This document shows, piece by piece, positions 17,744 to 28,764 of a DNA stretch of 64,000 nt. Made by a program: the position numbers and the translations under genes. Origin of the DNA: Mesorhizobium hawassense (lineage in GTDB: Bacteria > Pseudomonadota > Alphaproteobacteria > Rhizobiales > Rhizobiaceae); the NCBI RefSeq assembly GCF_003289945.1, contig NZ_QMBP01000003.1, forward strand, positions 62,001 through 126,000, read 5' to 3'. Under the pieces are notes generated by a model that saw nothing but the letters and a program-made list of their open reading frames with translations, was not told where the DNA came from and searched no databases. The stretch's first letter is position 1. Every line of letters begins with the position of its first letter.

Positions 17744-18439
17744 CTAAACAGGCTCCCGCGCCGAAACCGCCTTGTGCAGATGCACCATCATGGCGGCCGC
17801 GAAAAGCGGCGTCAGAAGGTTGAGCAGCGGCACGGCAAGGAACACGGCGATGACCAGTCCGGCCAGGAACACCGTGCCGGCATAGTTGCGGCGCAGTGCC
17901 TTGGCCTCCGCCTCGGGGCGAAACCGCATGGCGGCGAATTCGAAGAACTCACGACCGAGCAGATAGCCATTGACGACGAAGAAGGCGGCAATGTTGATGC
18001 CGGGCACAAGAAGCAAAAGCAGCGCCACGATGTTGCCGAGGACGACCACGCCGAAGAATTTGATCGCCAGCGCAAGCGAATGCAGCGCCGGCACGGGCCT
18101 GCCGGGCGGATCGTTGGGATAGTCGGTACGCTCGACCACTTCGGCGACATCGTCGAGGAAGAGACCGGCGACGATCGCCGTCACCGGGGCGATGAGCAAA
18201 GCCATCCCCACAGCCAGAACGATGCCGGCAATGATGCCGCCCAGCCATCCGGCCCAGGACGGCAGCCCCGGCAGAAGCGTCTGCAGCCACGGCCAGGCCA
18301 GCCATTCGAGCAGGCTCTCCAGGCCGACCCAAAGCGCCAGCAGAGCGAGCAGCGTCACCCCCAGCGTCTTCAGGAAGACGGAGCGGAATTCAGGCGAGAA
18401 CAGCCGGCTGGCGGCGGCGCGGGCGGCGTCTAGGATCAC
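17744..18439 (-). CDS. EI24-domain membrane protein (CysZ-like)
   Basis: Inner-membrane protein of about 231 aa with four or more hydrophobic segments (LGVTLLALLALWVGL; GGIIAGIVLAVGMALLIAPVTAIVAGLFLDDVAEVVE; FFGVVVLGNIVALLLLLVPGINIAAFFVVNGYLLGREFFE). The last pattern is the signature of the EI24/CysZ family, which includes sulfate permeases. I place the start at the GTG giving a product MILDAARAAASRLF; the frame is open 22 codons further upstream. It follows the EamA transporter on the same strand. Confidence 0.78.
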   Translation of the reverse strand: MILDAARAAASRLFSPEFRSVFLKTLGVTLLALLALWVGLESLLEWLAWPWLQTLLPGLPSWAGWLGGIIAGIVLAVGMALLIAPVTAIVAGLFLDDVAEVVERTDYPNDPPGRPVPALHSLALAIKFFGVVVLGNIVALLLLLVPGINIAAFFVVNGYLLGREFFEFAAMRFRPEAEAKALRRNYAGTVFLAGLVIAVFLAVPLLNLLTPLFAAAMMVHLHKAVSAREPV

Positions 18440-18566
18440 GGCGGATGCAGACCCCTCAACGAGAAACGACGCCCCCGAGATAGGCGGCGACGGCGGCCGG
18501 CGCAACTGTTAAGCCAGCCCAATGTGGTCCAAGGAAACCCACGACGAGATCGTCGAACCTGACCGG

Positions 18567-19478
18567 TCACACTTTTCCTGGAATTGCGCTGGCCCGCCGG
18601 GCGGGGATGGTCATCGCGGCAACGCCAGCGACGACGAAGCCCATGCCGACCCAGGCCGCCGGCCCCAGGCTTTCGCCGAGGAAGACGGCACCGATGCCGA
18701 CGCCGATCGGCACGCGCAGATAGGCCTGCGACGTGGTGCCGACCGAGCCCAGCGTGTGGATCAGGCGGAAATAGATGACGAAGGCCAGCGCCGTCGAAAA
18801 GATCGACAGTCCGAGCAGCGCCAGGATCGATGCGGCCGACGGCGCGAGCGTCCACGACCGATCGACGATCAGGCTGAGCGGCACGAGCATCACGGCACCG
18901 CAAAGCATCGAACCCGCGGCGGGTATCATCGGGTCGAGGCCCTTGAAGCCGCGGCCGAAAATCGCCGCCCCGGCATAGGAGATGGTGGCAACGATGATCG
19001 CAAGCTGCGCCCACAACTCGTGGCCAAGTCCGCCGAGCGCCTCCGTGCCGATGATGAGACAGATGCCGACGATGCCGGCGCCGACACCGACGAGCTTGCG
19101 CGCGGTGACCGGCTCATGGCGCGTGATCAGCGCCGTCAGCAGGAAGGTGAAGATCGGCGACGTCGAGTTGAGGATGGTGGCAAGACCGGCATCGACCGAG
19201 CGTTCGGCGGCGGCGATCAGCGTGAAAGGCACGACGCTGTTGAGGCAGGCCTGGAAGGCGAAGCGGCGCCAAGTCGCCGCATCGGCGGGCATGGCACGGC
19301 CGCGCCAGCGGATGGTGGTGAAGAGAATGGCGCCGGCGATCAGGGTCCGGGCGGCGATGAAGGTCACAGGCGGGATCGTCTCGACGCCGATCTTGATGAA
19401 GGTGTAGGAAGCGCCCCACAGCACCGCCAGCACGCCAAGCAGCGCAAGGTCGGTGGTCATTTCGGTCTTTTCGGACAT
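18567..19478 (-). CDS. EamA-family (DMT) transporter
   Basis: Ten-helix drug/metabolite transporter of 303 aa with two EamA repeats: the first begins LALLGVLAVLWGASYTFIKIGVETIPP, the second LAIIVATISYAGAAIFGRG. RhaT/YdcZ-like exporters of this group move amino acids or metabolites by proton exchange. The start is ATG 19478 (MSEKTEMTTD); ATG 19460 is possible. The last residues (TIPARRASAIPGKV) are followed by a degenerate half of a palindromic repeat (around 18561-18591). Confidence 0.85.
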   Translation of the reverse strand: MSEKTEMTTDLALLGVLAVLWGASYTFIKIGVETIPPVTFIAARTLIAGAILFTTIRWRGRAMPADAATWRRFAFQACLNSVVPFTLIAAAERSVDAGLATILNSTSPIFTFLLTALITRHEPVTARKLVGVGAGIVGICLIIGTEALGGLGHELWAQLAIIVATISYAGAAIFGRGFKGLDPMIPAAGSMLCGAVMLVPLSLIVDRSWTLAPSAASILALLGLSIFSTALAFVIYFRLIHTLGSVGTTSQAYLRVPIGVGIGAVFLGESLGPAAWVGMGFVVAGVAAMTIPARRASAIPGKV

Positions 19479-19556
19479 TTCGTGGTTCGCGTCCTTCAGC
19501 CTGCTGCCGGAACAATTCGCTTCTAGCCCGCGACGCCGCGGAAATGCTTCGATCAA

Positions 19557-19715
19557 GACAAAACCTTAGCTGCCAGGGTCGCGACTGATATGGGCCAGTT
19601 CGACGCGAACGCTACCGCAGCCGGCGGCGAACAATCGGCGCTGGGGCCGACATCGCGGAAGGCGGTGGCGATTTTCGGGGTAGGCAAAACAGTGCCAACT
19701 CGCTAGGGCCGGATG
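19557..19715. other. Intergenic spacer upstream of the repeat and the PfkB gene
   Basis: No gene is supported here. It separates the EamA gene (minus strand) from the PfkB kinase (plus strand) and must contain their divergent promoters, but I could not pick a convincing -35/-10 pair. Confidence 0.5.
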
Positions 19716-19813
19716 ATTCCAGGTCGAAACGACCTGGAATCCGTCTCTAAATCAAAGAAATAGAGCATGATGTCATCCGAAAACCGCTTCACACTTTTCG
19801 GCATCATGCTCTA
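19716..19813. repeat. Composite palindromic repeat (hairpin plus REP-like element)
   Basis: Two parts. ATTCCAGGTCG and its exact complement flank AAA (19716-19740). After a spacer, TAGAGCATGATG (19761-19772) and CATCATGCTCTA (19802-19813) form perfect outer arms around an inner CCGAAAA...TTTTCGG hairpin. The inner 26 bases occur again in the opposite orientation at 31135-31183, which identifies a dispersed repeat family. It ends 56 bases before the PfkB start. Confidence 0.8.
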
Positions 19814-19869
19814 TACCCGCGCCCGGCCGGCATGCCAGATAGCCGGGTGGTTCCTTGGCGGAGATTTTG

Positions 19870-20862
19870 ATGCCGGAATATGACGTGCTTTGCATCGGCA
19901 ATGCCATTGTCGACATCATCGCGCAGTGCGACGAGGCCTTTCTCGAAACCAACGGCATCATCAAGGGCGCGATGAACCTCATCGACGCCAAGCGCGCCGA
20001 ATTGCTTTACAGCCGCATGGGACCGGCGATCGAGGCTTCCGGCGGCAGCGCCGGCAACACCGCGGCCGGCGTCGCCAGCCTTGGCGGACGGGCCGCCTTC
20101 TTCGGCAAGGTGTCGAAAGACGCGCTTGGCGAAATCTACACGCACGACATCCAGGCCCAAGGCGTCGCCTTCGATACCGGGCCGCTCGAGGGGCAACCGC
20201 CGACGGCGCGCTCGATGATCTTCGTCACACCCGACGGCGAGCGTTCGATGAACACCTATCTCGGCGCCTGTGTCGAGCTTGGTCCCGAGGATGTCGAGGC
20301 CGACAAGGCGGCCGGCGCCAAGGTGACCTATTTCGAGGGTTATCTGTGGGATCCGCCGCGCGCCAAGGAAGCCATCCGCCAGGCGGCGAAGCTGGCGCAT
20401 GCGGCGGGCCGCGAAGTGTCGATGACACTGTCGGATTCCTTTTGCGTCGACCGCTACCGCGACGAGTTCCTCGAACTGATGCGTTCGGGCACCGTCGACA
20501 TCGTCTTTGCCAACAGCCATGAGATCAAGTCGCTCTACCAGACCGCTTCCTTCGAGGAGGCGCTCGACGCCATCCGCAGGGATTGCAGAATAGCCGCCGT
20601 CACCCGTTCCGAGAAAGGCTCGGTCATCGTGCGCGGCGACGAGACCGTCACCATCCAGGCGACGAAGATCAAGGAACTGGTCGACACGACCGGCGCCGGC
20701 GATCTCTATGCCGCCGGCTTCCTTTACGGCTACACCACCGGACGCAGCCTCAAGGATTGCGGCGACCTCGGCTCGCTGGCCGCCGGGCTGGTGATCCAGC
20801 AGATCGGCCCGCGTCCGCGCCAGAGCTTGCGCCTGGAAGCCGAGCAGGCAGGTTTGCTTTAG
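19870..20862 (+). CDS. PfkB-family kinase, adenosine kinase-like
   Basis: Ribokinase-fold sugar/nucleoside kinase of 330 aa. N-terminal GGSAGNTAAGVASLGG is the PfkB-1 region and C-terminal DTTGAGDLYAAGFLYG is the PfkB-2 signature with the catalytic Asp in GAGD. The order VLCIGNAIVDII and SMIFVTPDGERSMNTYLGA matches the adenosine kinase-like branch widespread in alphaproteobacteria. It would phosphorylate a nucleoside or sugar with ATP in the cytoplasm. GGCGGAG precedes ATG 19870; an upstream in-frame TTG is rejected. Confidence 0.85.
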   Translation: MPEYDVLCIGNAIVDIIAQCDEAFLETNGIIKGAMNLIDAKRAELLYSRMGPAIEASGGSAGNTAAGVASLGGRAAFFGKVSKDALGEIYTHDIQAQGVAFDTGPLEGQPPTARSMIFVTPDGERSMNTYLGACVELGPEDVEADKAAGAKVTYFEGYLWDPPRAKEAIRQAAKLAHAAGREVSMTLSDSFCVDRYRDEFLELMRSGTVDIVFANSHEIKSLYQTASFEEALDAIRRDCRIAAVTRSEKGSVIVRGDETVTIQATKIKELVDTTGAGDLYAAGFLYGYTTGRSLKDCGDLGSLAAGLVIQQIGPRPRQSLRLEAEQAGLL

Positions 20863-21140
20863 GCGGTCCAGCAAAGCCGGCCGGTGTCGGGCAGTACCGT
20901 TGCGTCATCGCGAGCGGGCTGCAAAACAGGCCGTCTGTCGCGCCCCTGTCATAGAGCGCTCCTACACGCAAGATGAGGCGTTCCGCGACTGACATTTCGG
21001 CGCGCCAAACCAGGGGTGTGAAGATGCAAGCCAGCAACCTGCGGGGCCGCGGTGTCCGTTGCCGCCGCGATTTTTGCTTTCCACGATAGAATTTCAGCAA
21101 CCGCCTGCGCCGGGGAGGAGCGGGGCCACAAGTCGAACGC
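20863..21140. other. Intergenic spacer, no gene supported
   Basis: The spacer follows the PfkB kinase and precedes the DNA-binding protein. I saw no hairpin with a T-run, no RNA gene and no open frame with a convincing ribosome site. Confidence 0.4.
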
Positions 21141-21839
21141 ATGACCAGATTTCAGATCCCGCCCGAGGGGATTTCGCAAGAGACCCTGGCAGGCCTAGTG
21201 ACGGAGGCCGTACAGCAGGCACTGATGCAGCACGGTGTCCTGCTGGATGCACAAGCCCTGGTTTCAGCCAGTGCGCTCGCCGGCGGCGTGGCGGCCGCCC
21301 TTCCCTTCCTGCCGCGGACGCAGCGCCTCGCAATCGATTCATTCAAGGGCGACTGGACCGCGCTCGTCTCCGAATTCTTCCGTACGATGTCGGGAAGAAT
21401 CGCGAGCGGTGGTTCAGCGGTGTCCGATCAGGCTTCCGAGCGCATGCCGGTGGAAGCGGGAAGGCCTCAAAATGTCCCGGAACGTGCCGCCGATCTCCAG
21501 TCGATGCCGATCGAGGATTGGGCCGGCGAGGTCGCCGGCTCAACCTATCTGGAAGAGAAGCTCCGTATCCCGCGTTCCACGCTGCATCGCTGGCAAAGAC
21601 GCGGCGAGGTCGTTGCCCTGCGCAAGGGCGGCCGCAAGCATGTCTTCCCGCTGGCCCAGTTCGTCGACGGCAGGCCGGTCCCGGGTATAAGCGAGGTGTT
21701 GTCGGCGATCACCAATCCGAGGCTGGCCTGGTTCTGGCTGACCCGGCCATCGGCCGAGCTCGAAGGCCGCGTTCCCATCGAGATGTTGCGGGAAGACATG
21801 GTCGAGGATGTGCTCGGCGCCGCCCGCACCTTGGCCTGA
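21141..21839 (+). CDS. DNA-binding protein with ParS/MbcA-like C-terminus
   Basis: Protein of 232 aa. Residues ~135-180 form a helix-turn-helix of excisionase/MerR look (STYLEEKLRIPRSTLHRWQRRGEVVALRKGGRKHVFPLAQF). The last ~45 residues (NPRLAWFWLTRPSAELEGRVPIEMLREDMVEDVLGAA) resemble the toxin-binding domain of Xre/MbcA/ParS antitoxins, where a W-L-...-P..L.G..P...L pattern is typical. No RES-type toxin gene lies next to it, so it may be an orphan antitoxin-like regulator. The N-terminal 100 residues are not recognised. Confidence 0.6.
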   Translation: MTRFQIPPEGISQETLAGLVTEAVQQALMQHGVLLDAQALVSASALAGGVAAALPFLPRTQRLAIDSFKGDWTALVSEFFRTMSGRIASGGSAVSDQASERMPVEAGRPQNVPERAADLQSMPIEDWAGEVAGSTYLEEKLRIPRSTLHRWQRRGEVVALRKGGRKHVFPLAQFVDGRPVPGISEVLSAITNPRLAWFWLTRPSAELEGRVPIEMLREDMVEDVLGAARTLA

Positions 21840-22216
21840 CCCTGGCTTCAGGAGTCGATCTTTCCACCTTAGTCCGCTATTTTAGAACTTTATTCGACAA
21901 ATCATCCGTCATAAAACTGTAATAATTGGCACATTTGGCACATTTTACAGCTTTTCCGGCGTTTCGATTGTACTTATTGTTCAGAATGTCCCATTTTTTC
22001 AGATATGTGACGTGATATTTGGGCAACAAGACTTCTATAAGAGTCAAAAAGCCGCCTTTCCGACACAATCTCTGTTGTACGAGCCCACCGATTAGGCCAT
22101 GTCCAAGGCGAAGAAGCGGCGCCGGTGCGCGCACTTTTTCACGATGGGGACGGGGGTGGCAAAAGCCGAACGGCATGTCAGGCCTGTCTTGAACCTTTGA
22201 CTGGAGATTCAAGAAA
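21840..22216. promoter_or_regulatory. AT-rich leader/promoter region of the porin gene
   Basis: A 377-bp gene-free stretch, markedly richer in A and T than its neighbours, lies upstream of the porin. It contains a tandem nine-base direct repeat TTGGCACAT (21926-21934 and 21935-21943) enclosed by CTGTAA (21917-21922) and TTACAG (21945-21950), which looks like an operator. A major porin usually has a strong promoter and a long regulated leader; the exact promoter is not certain. Confidence 0.5.
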
Positions 22217-23359
22217 ATGAACATCAAGAGCCTTCTTCTCGGCTCCGCTGCGGCCCTGATCGCAGTTTCGGGCGCCCGTGCCGCCGACGCGGTTACCGTC
22301 GCCGAGCCGGAACCGGCCGAATACGTGAAGATCTGCGACGTCTACGGCGCGGGTTACTTCTACATCCCCGGCACCGAGACCTGCCTGCGCGTCGGCGGCT
22401 ACATCCGTTACGACATCGGCGTTGGCGACGTCGGCTCGTTCGACGGAGCGGTCACCGCCGACCACGAGGATGGCGACCCGCAGCACACCTTCTACAAGAA
22501 GACCCGCTTCACGCTGAAGACCTGGACCGGCCAGGAAACCGAACTCGGCACGTTGAAGACGTACACCGAGACCCGCTGGAACTTCGCCAACTCCAATGCG
22601 ATCACCCCGTACAACACCGCCCACAACAGCGCCCCTACGCTGAATTTTGCCTGGATCCAGCTCGGCGGTCTGCGCGTCGGTAAGGATGAATCGGCTTATG
22701 ACACGTTCATCGGCTACGCCGGCAGCGTCATCCAGGATACGATCATCCCGTACGGCATCAAGGACACCAACGTCGTCCAGTACTACTTCGACGCCGGCAA
22801 CGGCTTCACCGGCGTGGTCTCGCTCGAAGAGGGTTCGGGCAAGGTCGGCACGATCGACAGCTACGTCCCGCATGTCGTCGGCGGCGTGAAGTACAAGCAG
22901 GACTGGGGTGCGATCACCGGCGTCGTGGCTTACGACAGCAACTACGAGGAAGTCGCCGGCAAGGTCCGCGTGGACGTCAATGTCAACAAGCAGCTGTCGC
23001 TGTTCATCATGGCCGGCTACGGCACCGATGACAATCTCACCGACGCGACCTGGGCTATCCCGGCCGGCGGTCGCGGCTTCTACAAGCCGTGGGGCGGCAA
23101 CTGGGCCGTGTGGGGCGGCGGCACCTACAAGTTCACCGACAAGGTGGCGTTCAACGTCCAGGCTTCGGCTGACGACGACAAGAACTACGCTTTGGCGGCG
23201 AACGTTGCCTATACCATCGTTCCGGGCTTCACGATCACGACCGAAGTCGACTGGGACCATTTCGGCCACTTCGACGACGGCACCATCTACGGCAACTTTA
23301 CCAAGGCCGACAAGAAGGACAGCGTCGGCGGCATGGTCCGCTTCCAGCGCAGTTTCTGA
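22217..23359 (+). CDS. Outer-membrane porin (Omp2b/RopA type)
   Basis: Rhizobial-type general porin of 380 aa. The signal peptide MNIKSLLLGSAAALIAVSGARAAD ends at ARA. The mature start EYVKICDVYGAGYFYIPGTETCLRVGGYIRYDI carries the two Cys and the GYIR segment diagnostic of the alphaproteobacterial porin family. Alternating aromatic strands follow, and the protein ends in Phe (VRFQRSF), the BAM recognition signal. It forms trimeric 16-strand barrels for small solutes. It has its own upstream region and downstream terminator, so it is monocistronic. Confidence 0.95.
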   Translation: MNIKSLLLGSAAALIAVSGARAADAVTVAEPEPAEYVKICDVYGAGYFYIPGTETCLRVGGYIRYDIGVGDVGSFDGAVTADHEDGDPQHTFYKKTRFTLKTWTGQETELGTLKTYTETRWNFANSNAITPYNTAHNSAPTLNFAWIQLGGLRVGKDESAYDTFIGYAGSVIQDTIIPYGIKDTNVVQYYFDAGNGFTGVVSLEEGSGKVGTIDSYVPHVVGGVKYKQDWGAITGVVAYDSNYEEVAGKVRVDVNVNKQLSLFIMAGYGTDDNLTDATWAIPAGGRGFYKPWGGNWAVWGGGTYKFTDKVAFNVQASADDDKNYALAANVAYTIVPGFTITTEVDWDHFGHFDDGTIYGNFTKADKKDSVGGMVRFQRSF

Positions 23360-23380
23360 TCTAGGCCTCACGATCAAAAA

Positions 23381-23420
23381 GAAGGCCCGCGGCAGCCGCC
23401 GCGGGCCTTCTTGCTTTTTC
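23381..23420 (+). terminator. Rho-independent terminator of the porin gene
   Basis: GAAGGCCCGCGGC and GCCGCGGGCCTTC form a perfect 13-bp stem with an AGCC loop, followed by TTGCTTTTT. The A-run before the stem could also serve the convergent malic enzyme gene. Confidence 0.9.
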
Positions 23421-23450
23421 GACTTCGGCGAAAGCCGGCGCGCCGGCGCG

Positions 23451-25730
<2,280 letters not shown>

Positions 25731-25969
25731 GATGCTTTGATTTCCTCGCCTTGCACGGCACCGCTTGCATGGGTGCTTCCTTATGGATTCCACGACTAAG
25801 GCCAGAGGCGGCCGCTGTAAACCGCCAAGCGCGGCAAAGCTCATTCAATGCGGACGGGTTGCTTGAGGCACGGCACTGCGACGGCATCTGGCAGCACGAT
25901 TGCTGGCTTTCCCCTGCTTTTCGAGCGCCCGGCATTAAACCCGGCTGGCCGATCTGCTAGCGTTCCGGC

Positions 25970-28717
25970 ATGAACATGCACATGCCGACCGATCCAGACG
26001 CCCAGGAGACGACGACCCTGGCGCCCGCCACGGGCGTCATCACGCCGATGATGGAGCAATTCATCGAGATCAAGGCGGCGAACCCGGATTCGCTGCTGTT
26101 CTACCGCATGGGCGATTTCTACGAGCTGTTCTTCGACGACGCGGAGAAGGCGAGCCAGGCGCTCGGGATCGTCTTGACCAAGCGCGGCAAGCACCAGGGG
26201 CATGACATCCCGATGTGCGGCGTGCCGGTGCATGCCGCGGACGATTATCTGCAGAAGCTGATCGCGCAAGGGTTCCGCGTTGCCGTGTGCGAACAGATCG
26301 AGGATCCGGCCGAAGCCAAGAAACGCGGCTCCAAATCGGTGGTGCGGCGCGACGTGGTGCGGCTGGTCACGCCCGGCACCATCACCGAGGACAAGCTGCT
26401 CGCGCCCTCGGAATCGAGTTTTTTGATGGCGCTGGGGCGCGTCAAAGGCGGTACAGCGGGGAACCAGGCGAGCTTCGCGTTGGCCTGGATCGACATTTCT
26501 ACCGGCGCCTTCCGCGTTGCCGAGACGAGCGCCGAGCGGCTGCTTGCAGACATTTTTCGCGTCGATCCACGCGAGCTGATCGTCGCCGAGCCGGTGTTCC
26601 ACGATCCGGAACTCAGGCCTGTCTTCGACGTGCTGGGCCGGGTCGCCAACCCGCAACCTCCTTCGCTGTTCGATTCGGCTTCGGCCACGAGCCGCATCGC
26701 GCGCTTCTTCGAGGTGGCGACGCCGGACAGTTTCGGCACGTTCTCGCGCGCCGAGCTGTCGGCGATCTCGGGCACTATTGCCTATGTCGAAAAGACGCAG
26801 AAAGCGGAGCGCCCGCCCTTGTCGCGCCCCGAGCGCGAAGAGCAGGGCTCGACGCTGTTCATCGACCCGGCGACGCGCGCCAATCTGGAATTGCTGCGCA
26901 CGTTGTCGGGCAGCCGCGACGGCTCGCTGTTCAAGGCGATCGACCGCACGGTAACCGGCGGCGGTGCGCGATTGCTGGCCGACCGGCTGATGGCGCCGTT
27001 GACCGACCCGGCGGCGATCGCGGCACGACTGGATTCGGTCTCCTTCTTCCGCTCGGAAACGCGGCTTTGCCAGGGCCTGCGGGCGAGCCTGAAAGGCGTC
27101 GCCGACATGCCAAGGGCGCTTTCCCGCCTGGCGCTCAACCGCGGTGGGCCGCGGGACCTCGGTGCCTTGCGCGCCGGCTTTGAGGCGGCGGGCGCCATCG
27201 CCGAACTGTTCTCGGCGGCCGCCCTGCCCGCCGAGCCCGCCGCCGCGCTTGCCGCGATCAAAGCCCTGCCCGAGGCGCTTGCCCGGCATCTCAGCGAAGC
27301 GCTCGACGACGAGTTGCCACTGATCAGGCGCGACGGCGGCTTCGTGCGCGCCGGCTATCATGCCGAACTCGACGAGATGCGGGCGCTGCGCGACGAATCG
27401 CGAAAAGTGATCGCCGGGCTGGAGCGTTCGCTGATCGAGGAGACTGGCATCCGTTCGCTGAAGATCCGGCACAACAATGTGCTTGGCTATTACATCGAGG
27501 TGACGGCCAACCACCATTCGATCATGACCGGCAGCGACGCCGCCAAGGCGCGCTTCATCCATCGCCAGACCATGGCCAACGCCATGCGTTTCACGACGAC
27601 GGAACTGGCGGAACTGGAAACGAAGATCGCCAACGCCGCTGACAAGGCGCTCGGCATCGAGCTCGCCGCCTTCGACCGGCTGACGGCGGAAGTGGTGGGT
27701 GCGGCGGACAGCATCCGCACCGGCGCCGAGGCGCTTGCCGTTCTGGACGTGTCGGCGGCATTGGCGCTGCTTTCGGAAAGCGAGGCCTGGTGCCGGCCGC
27801 TGGTCGATGCCAGCCTCGCCTTCGAAATTGCCGGCGGGCGCCACCCGGTGGTCGAACAGGCGCTCAGGCGTTCCGGGGAAGGGCCTTTCGTCGCCAATGA
27901 TTGCGACCTGTCGCCCGAGGGTGGCGCCAAGGCCGGCGCCATCTGGCTGCTCACCGGCCCGAACATGGGCGGTAAATCGACGTTCCTGAGGCAGAATGCG
28001 CTGATCGCCATCCTGGCGCAGACCGGTTCCTTCGTGCCGGCGCAAAGCGCCCATATCGGCGTCGTCGACCGGCTATTCTCGCGGGTCGGCGCCTCGGACG
28101 ACCTGGCGCGCGGCCGCTCAACCTTCATGGTCGAAATGGTCGAGACGGCGGCGATCCTCAATCAGGCGGGCGAGCGGGCATTGGTGATCCTCGACGAGAT
28201 CGGTCGCGGCACCGCCACCTTCGACGGGTTGTCGATCGCCTGGGCGGCGGTCGAATACTTGCACGAGAAGAACCGCTGCCGCGCGATCTTCGCCACGCAT
28301 TTCCATGAAATGACCGCGCTGGCCGGCAAGCTGCCACGGCTCGCCAACGTCACCATGCGGGTCAAGGAGTGGGAGGGCGACGTCGTCTTCCTGCACGAGG
28401 TCGGCAAGGGGGCCGCCGACCGATCCTACGGCGTGCAGGTGGCGCGGCTCGCCGGCCTGCCGGAAGCCGTGGTCGCTCGCGCCAAGGAAGTATTGCACCA
28501 ACTCGAGGAAGGCGAGGTCTCGGGCAAGACCAACCGCCTGGTCGACGACCTGCCGCTGTTTTCGGTGGCGGTGAAGCGCGAGGCGGCGAAGCCGGTGAAG
28601 AGCGATGCGCTGGGCGAGGCGCTCGGCGCGATCAATCCGGACGAGATGACGCCAAGGGAGGCGCTGGAGGCGCTCTACCGGTTGAAGGGGCTTAATCTGG
28701 ATAGGCAGAGAGATTGA
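25970..28717 (+). CDS. mutS: DNA mismatch repair protein MutS
   Basis: Mismatch-recognition ATPase of 915 aa. Domain I has the mismatch-reading F-x-E in [11 protein letters not shown]; the ATPase has Walker [18 protein letters not shown], Walker [16 protein letters not shown] and the FATHFHEM switch. The C-terminal tail is longer than in E. coli (853 aa), as usual in rhizobia. In related genomes mutS is normally followed closely by glnD; here about 8 kb of accessory genes intervene. Confidence 0.97.
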   Translation: MNMHMPTDPDAQETTTLAPATGVITPMMEQFIEIKAANPDSLLFYRMGDFYELFFDDAEKASQALGIVLTKRGKHQGHDIPMCGVPVHAADDYLQKLIAQGFRVAVCEQIEDPAEAKKRGSKSVVRRDVVRLVTPGTITEDKLLAPSESSFLMALGRVKGGTAGNQASFALAWIDISTGAFRVAETSAERLLADIFRVDPRELIVAEPVFHDPELRPVFDVLGRVANPQPPSLFDSASATSRIARFFEVATPDSFGTFSRAELSAISGTIAYVEKTQKAERPPLSRPEREEQGSTLFIDPATRANLELLRTLSGSRDGSLFKAIDRTVTGGGARLLADRLMAPLTDPAAIAARLDSVSFFRSETRLCQGLRASLKGVADMPRALSRLALNRGGPRDLGALRAGFEAAGAIAELFSAAALPAEPAAALAAIKALPEALARHLSEALDDELPLIRRDGGFVRAGYHAELDEMRALRDESRKVIAGLERSLIEETGIRSLKIRHNNVLGYYIEVTANHHSIMTGSDAAKARFIHRQTMANAMRFTTTELAELETKIANAADKALGIELAAFDRLTAEVVGAADSIRTGAEALAVLDVSAALALLSESEAWCRPLVDASLAFEIAGGRHPVVEQALRRSGEGPFVANDCDLSPEGGAKAGAIWLLTGPNMGGKSTFLRQNALIAILAQTGSFVPAQSAHIGVVDRLFSRVGASDDLARGRSTFMVEMVETAAILNQAGERALVILDEIGRGTATFDGLSIAWAAVEYLHEKNRCRAIFATHFHEMTALAGKLPRLANVTMRVKEWEGDVVFLHEVGKGAADRSYGVQVARLAGLPEAVVARAKEVLHQLEEGEVSGKTNRLVDDLPLFSVAVKREAAKPVKSDALGEALGAINPDEMTPREALEALYRLKGLNLDRQRD

Positions 28718-28764
28718 CGCTTTCTATCTCAGCCAAATCATCAATCGAATTATGGTAACATAAA

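Noticed and set aside
25841..28054. 737-codon minus-strand open frame
   Set aside because: Antisense shadow of mutS without recognisable domains or a ribosome site.
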